From the NCBI GenBank assembly GCA_020201235.1, contig JAIVHD010000020.1:1-7704 (forward strand): a stretch of 7,704 nucleotides of DNA, written 5' to 3'. The translations under genes and the position numbers were made by a program. Of the stretch, positions 1 through 5,367 are shown one piece after another; the stretch's first letter is position 1, and every line of letters begins with the position of its first letter. This stretch comes from Lysobacteraceae bacterium. GTDB lineage: Bacteria; Pseudomonadota; Gammaproteobacteria; Xanthomonadales; Wenzhouxiangellaceae. The notes beneath the pieces were generated by a model. That model was not told the origin of the DNA. It ran no database searches and was given only the letters and a program-made list of their open reading frames with translations.

Positions 1-1937
1 AGCAGACGCTGCAGATTACCCTGCGGCGTGGTTCGGGCCGGCTCAACCGCTGGAACAGCGGCGCGATCGTGTTGCAGAGTTCGAATGCCGCGTTTGTGAC
101 CCAGCGTCTGCCAGTGGGCGCAGTTTTCAGTGGTGCTGGCCTGCCGGACCCGCTAACGCTCGATGTCGACGCCAACCGCGGGCGTTTTGACCTCGATCTG
201 CCGGACTTGCTCGAAACCAGCGAATTGGTGATCCGAACCAGCGCGCTGGTGCGCCCGCAGAGCTTCACGCCGCGCCTGGTCGGTGACCCGACCCGCAACG
301 ATGCGCTTGACAGTGTGGCCGGCACTCGGCGGGTTTTCTTCGACGTGCCCGAAGATACCCTGATGCTGCATGCCGAGACTTTTTCCTCCACCAGCCTGGA
401 CGTGGATTTGTTCATCGGACGCGATCTGAACAACGATGGCCAGCCGCAATTCGACGAGCTGCGTTGCTCGTCGCAAAGTCCGGACGACCTGGAGCGTTGC
501 CAGATTATCGAGCCCGAAGCCGGTCCCTGGTGGCTGGTGGTGCAGAACTGGAATGCCTCGATCGAGGGCTCCGACATCGTGCCGTTTGAACTTGCGGTCC
601 TGGCTGCCGAAGAAGATCCCAGTTTGGTTTCGTTCGGGCCAGGCCTGCATCCGGGCGGGCCCATTTCGCTGCCGGTGTATTGGGATCAGCCCGCGATGCT
701 CAGAAACGAGCGCTGGATCGGTGCGGTCGGTCTTGCATCCAGCCCGGATGCACTGGCCGATGTCGGTGTCGTCAGCGCGGCGCTGACGCGCCGGGCGATC
801 GAGATCCCGAAGCACACGGCGTTGTTCGAGAGCCAGCCGATGCCGGTGGTGGTTGCCGGTGGCGGCGTCACGCACCGAAAACTGTTTATCGATGTACCGC
901 CGACGGCGACCCGGCTGACCGTCGATGTCGAAGGTGATATCGATCGTGCAACGCTCAGGCTTCGCGCGTTTTCGTCGCTGGCGGCAAGCGTGCCCGACAC
1001 GCCGCCGGCGCCGGCCAACGTGCTGGCCGAGTTCACGCCAACAGCGACCGGTCGGCGGGCGGTGTTCTCGGCCCCGTCCGGCGGCAGGCTAACCAACGCT
1101 CGTTACTACATCGTGCTTGAGAACGACCAGCCGCAAGAGACGCTGGTAACGGTGACGGCCAGCGTCGAAGAGCTCGGCAGCATCCCGACCCAACGCGGTT
1201 TGTGGGGGCCGGAAACGCGCGCGATCAACCAGGGATTCGATTGGGAAGTCGGCGGTGACAACTCGTTTTTGCTGTGGTATACCTACGATGAGCAGGGCTT
1301 GCCGACCTTCTACATCAGCGCGGCCTTGCCGGAAGACCCGCAAAGCTCGTATTTTTCGGCACCGCTGTTGCGCGTCACCAGCAACGGCGAGCGACAGACG
1401 CCGGTGGTCGTTGGCGAAGTGCAGTCCACGCGCATTGCCGCCGATCGGATGATGATCGCATGGCGCCTCAACGGCAACCACGGTGCCGAAATGTTTAACC
1501 CCAATCACGGGTCGAGCTGTCCGACCATCAACGGGCAACAAAGGTCGTTTTTGGGGCACTGGATTTCGCAGGGTGCGTTCACCGGCGGCATCACCTGGCT
1601 GATTACTGCCACCAGCGAGGCGGCCGTGCGCTATTACTACGATCGGACCAATCAGCCGCGCTGGGTCATCGCCGATACAGAATTGCCGGCAACCTTGCCG
1701 AACGGCAATCGGATGGAGGTTCTGGACTTACGCGGCTGGTGCGCGTATTGTGAACCGGTGCCGCTTGAAGCCGATGTGGTCGGCACTCTTGAGCGGCAGT
1801 TCCTGAACTTGGTCAGCGTTCGCGACGTGACCGACTTTGTCGCCGGAGCGGGTATTGACACAAGCGTAAGCAACGATCGGCAATTGCTGCGTCTGTCCAA
1901 TGTTCTGCAGTGTTCCAACGCCGAAAGCCAGAATTGA
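1..1937 (+). CDS. C-terminal part of a secreted S8 (subtilisin-like) serine peptidase, 5' truncated by the window edge
   Basis: The frame is open from the left edge (first whole codon at position 3) to TGA at 1935-1937, giving 644 visible residues. A GTG at 69 is unlikely to be the start because coding continues upstream of it. The first ~45 residues, with RWNSGAIVL followed by LPVGAV, resemble the fibronectin-III-like domain behind subtilase catalytic domains. Next is a beta-rich PPC-like domain with VFFDVPEDTLMLHAE, DVDLFIGRDLNNDG, two cysteines (RCSS, ERCQ) and WWLVVQNWNAS, a pattern I associate with xanthomonad-type S8 peptidases. A second, more diverged beta domain spans about 820-1170. 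The last ~245 residues carry two copies of a W/Y-rich module (separate entry). The S8 catalytic triad is outside the window, so the peptidase call is inferred from accessory domains; another large secreted beta-domain protein is possible. Export is inferred from the domain types, since the signal peptide is not visible. The following gene is unrelated. Confidence 0.68.
   Translation, partial: QTLQITLRRGSGRLNRWNSGAIVLQSSNAAFVTQRLPVGAVFSGAGLPDPLTLDVDANRGRFDLDLPDLLETSELVIRTSALVRPQSFTPRLVGDPTRNDALDSVAGTRRVFFDVPEDTLMLHAETFSSTSLDVDLFIGRDLNNDGQPQFDELRCSSQSPDDLERCQIIEPEAGPWWLVVQNWNASIEGSDIVPFELAVLAAEEDPSLVSFGPGLHPGGPISLPVYWDQPAMLRNERWIGAVGLASSPDALADVGVVSAALTRRAIEIPKHTALFESQPMPVVVAGGGVTHRKLFIDVPPTATRLTVDVEGDIDRATLRLRAFSSLAASVPDTPPAPANVLAEFTPTATGRRAVFSAPSGGRLTNARYYIVLENDQPQETLVTVTASVEELGSIPTQRGLWGPETRAINQGFDWEVGGDNSFLLWYTYDEQGLPTFYISAALPEDPQSSYFSAPLLRVTSNGERQTPVVVGEVQSTRIAADRMMIAWRLNGNHGAEMFNPNHGSSCPTINGQQRSFLGHWISQGAFTGGITWLITATSEAAVRYYYDRTNQPRWVIADTELPATLPNGNRMEVLDLRGWCAYCEPVPLEADVVGTLERQFLNLVSVRDVTDFVAGAGIDTSVSNDRQLLRLSNVLQCSNAESQN
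1194..1934 (+). other. Tandem W/Y-rich C-terminal module in the secreted peptidase
   Basis: Within the first gene, two related segments can be lined up. Copy one starts RGLWGPETRAINQGFDW, then FLLWYTYDEQGLPTFYISA (from 1194). Copy two starts LGHWISQGAFTGGITW, then VRYYYDRTNQPRWVIAD (from 1551). Each has an opening G-x-W or G-H-W, a G-containing hydrophobic strand, then a Y-Y/T-Y-D-x-x-x-x-P-x-[WF] strand. This pattern recurs at the C-termini of secreted gammaproteobacterial proteins and probably forms a beta-sheet accessory domain; its function is unknown to me. Four cysteines lie in this part (SSCPT, RGWCAYC, LQCSN) and could form disulfides after export. Confidence 0.5.
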
Positions 1938-1960
1938 CGAGCTTGAAATGCATGATCAGG

Positions 1961-2017
1961 ACCGGGACCGTTGCCGAAATGACCATCGACGAATGGACCA
2001 TTGGTCCCGGTTGTTTT
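1961..2017 (+). terminator. Possible terminator hairpin after the peptidase gene
   Basis: A perfect 9-base inverted repeat, ACCGGGACC at 1961-1969 and GGTCCCGGT at 2003-2011, is followed by a T-rich stretch (TTGTTTT, starting within the second arm). The loop is long (33 bases) and holds a competing small hairpin, GGACCA/TGGTCC at 1995-2007, that shares bases with the right arm. The position between two unrelated genes fits a terminator, but the long loop and interrupted T tract make it a weak intrinsic one. Confidence 0.35.
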
Positions 2018-2044
2018 GCCGGCCGCAACAACCGAAAATACACA
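2016..2044 (+). promoter_or_regulatory. Weak candidate sigma70 promoter for rsfS
   Basis: TTGCCG at 2016-2021 and TACACT at 2039-2044 are separated by 17 bases; each matches the -35 or -10 consensus at 4 of 6 positions. Transcription would begin near 2051, just ahead of the Shine-Dalgarno sequence, giving a very short leader. A promoter is expected here because the upstream gene is functionally unrelated, but such a match is easily found by chance. Confidence 0.25.
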
Positions 2045-2052
2045 CTCAATCC

Positions 2053-2058
2053 AAGGAG
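2053..2058 (+). promoter_or_regulatory. Shine-Dalgarno site that selects the TTG start of rsfS
   Basis: AAGGAG lies 10 bases before TTG at 2069 and 25 bases before the in-frame ATG at 2084. The spacing favours the TTG. The ATG at 2059, directly against the site, opens only an 11-codon frame ending at 2094 and is too close to be used. Confidence 0.6.
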
Positions 2059-2068
2059 ATGACCTTCA

Positions 2069-2551
2069 TTGCAAAACGCCACAATGGCGCGTGAAGCGCA
2101 AGCAGTCGAATCGACCGGGTTGCGCGATCTATGCGTCGACGTACTGGAAGATGCCAAGGCACAGGACATCGAAGTTTTCGATTTGCGCAAACGCAATACC
2201 TATGCCGATTTCATGGTCCTTGCCAGCGGCTCGTCCAGTCGCCAGGTCAAGGCCATGGCCGAGCGCCTGACGCTGAAAGTCAAGCAGACCGGGCTCGCCG
2301 CGCCGCTGGGCGTCGAAGGCCAGGAAAGCGGCGAATGGGTGCTGGTCGATCTGGCCGATGTCGTCGTTCACCTGATGTTGCCGGCTACCCGCGCCTTTTA
2401 CAACCTCGAAAAACTGTGGAGCGCGACGACCCTGCAGCGGCCGGACCCGACTATCGACAGCTCGGCCGACGAACCGCGCGACGGTCTGGGCGACTTCGCG
2501 GATGATGACGGCGTCCCAAACAAGACCAACCGCGGGTCGAACGAGCCCTGA
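2069..2551 (+). CDS. rsfS: Ribosome silencing factor RsfS (YbeB/Iojap family)
   Basis: RsfS binds uL14 on the 50S subunit and blocks joining to 30S, lowering translation in stationary phase or starvation. The 160-residue product aligns through residues 18-118 with the family: AKAQDIEVFDLR (29-40), ADFMVLASGSSSRQVKAMAE (46-65), GVEGQESGEWVLVDLADVVV (81-100), HLMLPATRAFYNLEKLW (101-117). E. coli RsfS is 105 residues and ends right after the matching ELEKLWS. This protein has a further ~40-residue tail, about 10 acidic to 4 basic residues and probably disordered. The TTG start at 2069 is chosen for its Shine-Dalgarno site; ATG at 2084 would remove five residues without touching the core. In many bacteria nadD precedes rsfS, but here a secreted peptidase gene does. 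rlmH follows after 212 bases, and the rsfS frame stays open past its TGA (see findings). Confidence 0.95.
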   Translation: MQNATMAREAQAVESTGLRDLCVDVLEDAKAQDIEVFDLRKRNTYADFMVLASGSSSRQVKAMAERLTLKVKQTGLAAPLGVEGQESGEWVLVDLADVVVHLMLPATRAFYNLEKLWSATTLQRPDPTIDSSADEPRDGLGDFADDDGVPNKTNRGSNEP

Positions 2552-2763
2552 CCCGGAATAAACCACGAGCCGCCGCTGCTGAAAAAAAATGCGAGGCCAA
2601 ACGACCTGCGTCTCTGCCCGAACGCGCATCGCGATCGGGTAGAGTGTCGTTTGAACACCGTAGTCGATTGCCGAATCGTGCTTGTCCAGGGGTTCAAAGC
2701 GGCGCGCTTCACGCGCTTGCGAATCGGCCAGACTGAAGGTATCGTCAAGGATTCGGGGTAATC
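2552..2763 (+). other. Structured 212-base spacer between rsfS and rlmH
   Basis: This is the only sizeable gap inside the housekeeping run. It holds an A8 tract (2582-2589), the palindrome ATCGCGAT (2628-2635), a TTTGAAC/GTTCAAA inverted repeat (2650-2656 and 2692-2698) enclosing a 5-base-pair hairpin CGATT-GCCG-AATCG (2665-2678), and a GCGCG/CGCGC hairpin (2702-2716). CGGGTC/GACCCG (2533-2555) spans the rsfS stop but has no T tract, so it is a poor terminator. No known RNA family is recognised. The rsfS frame is open across the whole spacer to TAA at 2759-2761. Confidence 0.4.
2717..2745 (+). promoter_or_regulatory. Weak candidate promoter ahead of rlmH
   Basis: TTGCGA (2717-2722), a 17-base spacer and TATCGT (2740-2745) each match the sigma70 hexamers at 4 of 6 positions. 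Transcription would start near 2752, about 12 bases before the GTG of rlmH. The spacer could hold an internal promoter, but this match alone is weak. Confidence 0.2.
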
Positions 2764-3225
2764 GTGGAAGTTCGAGTGATCGCCATTGGCCGAAATATGC
2801 CCGCATGGGTTGCCGACGGCTGGAATGTCTATGCCAGGCGATTGCCGAAGCACCTGCGCGTGACTCTGATCGAAGTGCCCACCGCCGCGAAGAGCTCGAC
2901 CGAACCGCTCCAGGACGTTGAGGCCGCAGCGCTGTTGGCCCGGTGCAAGCGGCCCGGCCAGGTCATTGCGCTGGATGAAAACGGAACCTCGTGGACGACA
3001 CGCCAGTTCGCCGGCCGACTGGAGCAATGGCAAATGAGCGGTGATGCCGTAAACTTGCTGGTCGGCGGGGCTGCCGGTCACGGTGATGCGGTGCGGCGAC
3101 GGGCCGATTTCCAGTGGTCGCTGGGTCGGCTGACATTGCCCCATATGCTGGTTCGGGTGATTCTTTCCGAACAAATCTACCGGGCCCATACGCTGATCAC
3201 CGGACACCCTTACCACCGAGACTGA
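2764..3225 (+). CDS. rlmH: 23S rRNA (pseudouridine-1915-N3)-methyltransferase RlmH
   Basis: RlmH is a SPOUT-class methyltransferase that uses S-adenosylmethionine to methylate N3 of pseudouridine 1915 in helix 69 of 23S rRNA, on assembled 70S ribosomes. The 153-residue product matches the E. coli protein (155 residues) end to end: VIAIGRNMPAWV at 5-16, the glycine-rich cofactor loop NLLVGGAAGH at 97-106, WSLGRLTLPHMLVRVILSEQ at 118-137 and the C-terminal HPYHRD at 148-153, which lies in the knotted catalytic region. The loop reads GGAAG where E. coli has GGPEG; the conserved glycines remain. The GTG start at 2764 puts the N-terminus level with E. coli, with GGGG (2755-2758) and AAGGA (2747-2751) as possible ribosome-binding sequences. 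maf begins 4 bases after the stop, so the two are almost certainly translated from one message. Confidence 0.96.
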   Translation: MEVRVIAIGRNMPAWVADGWNVYARRLPKHLRVTLIEVPTAAKSSTEPLQDVEAAALLARCKRPGQVIALDENGTSWTTRQFAGRLEQWQMSGDAVNLLVGGAAGHGDAVRRRADFQWSLGRLTLPHMLVRVILSEQIYRAHTLITGHPYHRD

Positions 3226-3229
3226 ATGC

Positions 3230-3874
3230 ATGAACCGGCCCGATACCGCACCGTATGAACGATCGCTCGGGCGGCAGCCGCTGATCCTGGCGTCGGCATC
3301 GCCGCGTCGCCGGGAGTTGCTGGCGAGGCTGGTCGACGCGTTTGTCGTGGAACCGGCCGACATCGATGAGGCACGGCGCCCCGGCGAAGCGCCGCGCGAG
3401 TACGTCATGCGCATGGCGCGTGAAAAGGCCGAGGTCGTAGCTGCCCGCCATCCGGGCCGTTGCGTGCTTGGTGCCGACACGACCGTGACGCTGGATGAAG
3501 AATGCCTCGGCAAGCCGGATGACGCGCAAGCCGCCGCTGTCATGTTGCAGCGCCTGTCCGGTCGCGCGCACCACGTTCTGACATCGGTCTGGCTGGTCCT
3601 GCCGGAAGCTGCCGGGCTTGGCGCTCTGAGTACGACCGAGGTCAACTTTGCGGACGTGCCAAGCGACTGGATCGCAAGCTGCATCAAAAGCGGCGAGCCC
3701 ATGGACAAGGCCGGTGCTTATGCAATCCAGGGCTCGGCTGCGGTCTGGATTGCGCGCCTGAACGGCAGCTATACCGGCGTGGTTGGGCTGCCGCTGTTCG
3801 AAACTGCCGACTTGCTTCGAAAAGCCGGACTGACAGGCCCCGACCCCAGCCTCCATGCAAGGACGACCACTTGA
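3230..3874 (+). CDS. maf: Maf-family nucleotide pyrophosphatase, YhdE type (dTTP/UTP pyrophosphatase)
   Basis: Maf proteins hydrolyse nucleoside triphosphates to monophosphate and pyrophosphate. The YhdE subgroup acts on dTTP, UTP and modified pyrimidine nucleotides and is linked to septum control and nucleotide-pool cleaning in the cytoplasm. The 214-residue product shows the full signature: ASASPRRREL (21-30), AREKA (63-67), GADTTV with Asp83 (81-86), GKPDD with Lys95 (94-98), and DKAGAYAIQG with Gln167 (159-168), followed by NGSYTGVVGLPL. The KAGAY-x-IQG form points to YhdE rather than the YceF (m7GTP) type. The ATG at 3230 adds about 15 residues before the point where E. coli YhdE begins; no other good start is nearer the core and no strong Shine-Dalgarno is seen, so re-initiation after rlmH is likely. 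Its stop overlaps the TTG of rng by 4 bases, matching the maf-rng order of E. coli. Confidence 0.94.
   Translation: MNRPDTAPYERSLGRQPLILASASPRRRELLARLVDAFVVEPADIDEARRPGEAPREYVMRMAREKAEVVAARHPGRCVLGADTTVTLDEECLGKPDDAQAAAVMLQRLSGRAHHVLTSVWLVLPEAAGLGALSTTEVNFADVPSDWIASCIKSGEPMDKAGAYAIQGSAAVWIARLNGSYTGVVGLPLFETADLLRKAGLTGPDPSLHARTTT
3859..3863 (+). promoter_or_regulatory. Shine-Dalgarno site supporting the TTG start of rng
   Basis: AAGGA inside the last codons of maf lies 7 bases before TTG at 3871. That spacing is ideal and supports TTG at 3871 as the real start of rng; the resulting N-terminus also matches E. coli RNase G. Confidence 0.65.
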
Positions 3875-5367
3875 GCAACGAAATCCTGATCAACATTACG
3901 CCGTCCGAGACGAGGGTCGCGCTGGTCGAAAATGGCCTGTTGCAGGAGATCCATCTTGAGCGCCGCGACGACATCAGCTACGTCGGAAATATCTATCTCG
4001 GTCGGGTCGAACGCGTACTGCCCGGCATGCAGGCGGCCTTCATCAACATCGGCCTGAGTCGAACCGCATTCCTGCACGCCGGCGAAATTACGCCGCCGCC
4101 CAATGAGCTTGAAACGGCGCTCGACGACGCCGACAGCGAGTTGCCCGTGCCGCCCATCGCCGAGCTGATTCGCGAAGGCCAGGATATCCTGGTGCAAGTG
4201 GTCAAGGATCCGATGGGCTCGAAGGGCGCGCGCTTAACAACCCAGCTCAGCCTGCCTTCGCGCTATCTGGTCTACCTGCCGGCGTCAACCAGTGTCGGGG
4301 TCTCGCTCAGAATCGAAAACGAGGCCGAGCGAGCGCGCCTGCGTGGCATGGTGCTGGAGTTGTTGAAGCACGACCACGATCACTCCGAGGCCGGCCTGAT
4401 TCTCCGCACCAACGCCGAAGGCGTGGGGGTTGATGAGTTGAGGCGTGACCTGAAATACCTGCGTCGATTGTGGGCGCGGCTTGAAAAGCGGGTCGCCGAC
4501 GGACCCGGTCCCGGCAGCTGTATTTACGAAGACCTTTCGCTGCCGCTGCGGGCCCTGCGCGACCTGATGCACAGCGGCATCGAACGGGTGCGCTTCGACG
4601 ACGGCGAGGCGCTGCAGCAGGCACGCGGCTTTGCAGCGACTTTTATCAACGAATGGTCGAACCGGCTCGAAGCGTTTGTCGGGCCCGGGCCGCTGTTCGA
4701 TCTGTACGGCGTCGAGGATGAAATTGGTCGCGCCCTCAGACGCAATGTCACGCTCAAGTCCGGCGGTCATCTGACCATTGACCAGACCGAGGCCATGACC
4801 ACGATTGACGTCAACACCGGTGGTTATATCGGCACCCGTAGTTTTGCCGATACCGTTTTCAAGACCAACCTGGAAGCCTCCCAGGCGCTGGCGCGCCAGT
4901 TGCGTCTGCGCAATCTCGGCGGAATCATCATCGTCGATTTCATCGACATGACCGACGAGGAGCACAAACGCCAGGTTACCCGCATGCTCAACCAGACCCT
5001 GGCGCGTGATCCGGCGCGAACGACGATTTCAGAGATCTCCTCGCTGGGTCTGGTCGAGATGACCCGCAAACGAACCACCGAAAGCCTAGAGCACCGCCTG
5101 TGCGAACCGTGTCCGCACTGTAACGGCCGTGGCTGGCAGAAATCAGTCGACACGATGTGTTCGGAAATTTTTCGCGAAATCCTGCGCGCGGTGCGCCAGT
5201 TTGAAACCGGCAAGCTGATGGTGCTGGCAGCACCACGGGTGGTTGAGAAACTGCTCGAGGAACATACCGGGACGCTGGCGGAAATGGCTGAGCAATTGGG
5301 CACGACCATCCGGTTTCAGTCCGAAGAGCAATACGGCCAGGAGCAATTCGACGTGGTGCTGCTTTGA
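3871..5367 (+). CDS. rng: Ribonuclease G (RNase E/G family endoribonuclease)
   Basis: RNase G is a 5'-monophosphate-sensing endoribonuclease that matures the 5' end of 16S rRNA and cuts some mRNAs. The 498-residue product (E. coli 489) matches throughout: ILINITPSETRVALVENG at the N-terminus, an S1 domain from about residue 37 (VGNIYLGRVERVLPGMQAAF) to 125, the 5' sensor pair Arg179-Thr180 in LRTNAEGV, and the DNase I-like catalytic domain with Asp313 (TTIDVNTG) and Asp356 (IIIVDFIDM). These two Asp are 43 residues apart, as in RNase E Asp303/Asp346. The Zn-link motif CPHC (Cys414, Cys417) is followed by NGRG, and the end EQFDVVLL matches E. coli. There is no long C-terminal degradosome scaffold, so it is RNase G and not RNase E. 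It starts at TTG, overlapping the maf stop by 4 bases, and its own TGA overlaps the next TTG in the same way. Confidence 0.97.
   Translation: MSNEILINITPSETRVALVENGLLQEIHLERRDDISYVGNIYLGRVERVLPGMQAAFINIGLSRTAFLHAGEITPPPNELETALDDADSELPVPPIAELIREGQDILVQVVKDPMGSKGARLTTQLSLPSRYLVYLPASTSVGVSLRIENEAERARLRGMVLELLKHDHDHSEAGLILRTNAEGVGVDELRRDLKYLRRLWARLEKRVADGPGPGSCIYEDLSLPLRALRDLMHSGIERVRFDDGEALQQARGFAATFINEWSNRLEAFVGPGPLFDLYGVEDEIGRALRRNVTLKSGGHLTIDQTEAMTTIDVNTGGYIGTRSFADTVFKTNLEASQALARQLRLRNLGGIIIVDFIDMTDEEHKRQVTRMLNQTLARDPARTTISEISSLGLVEMTRKRTTESLEHRLCEPCPHCNGRGWQKSVDTMCSEIFREILRAVRQFETGKLMVLAAPRVVEKLLEEHTGTLAEMAEQLGTTIRFQSEEQYGQEQFDVVLL

Noticed and set aside
69..71. GTG at 69 as the start of the first gene
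   Set aside because: The frame is open upstream to the window edge, and residues encoded before 69 fit the beginning of the same fibronectin-like domain, so the gene is truncated by the window.
2059..2094. 11-codon ATG frame overlapping the rsfS start, a possible leader peptide
   Set aside because: Its ATG directly touches the AAGGAG, leaving no spacing for initiation, and no attenuator-like codon run is present.
2533..2555. CGGGTC/GACCCG hairpin over the rsfS stop as a terminator
   Set aside because: The stem is only 6 base pairs with an 11-base loop and no T tract follows.
2574..2592. A8 tract as a minus-strand terminator T run
   Set aside because: No stable hairpin precedes it when read on the minus strand, and there is no minus-strand gene to terminate.
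2129..2806. 225-residue minus-strand frame covering the rsfS-rlmH spacer
   Set aside because: It is mostly antisense to rsfS and shows no known domain or clear ribosome-binding site; the spacer is open in several frames, so this frame is not special.
2398..3708. 436-residue open frame on the minus strand across rsfS, the spacer, rlmH and maf
   Set aside because: It lies antisense to genes with full family signatures, its residues are Arg/Ser/Pro-rich with no recognisable domain, and such frames are common opposite GC-rich genes.
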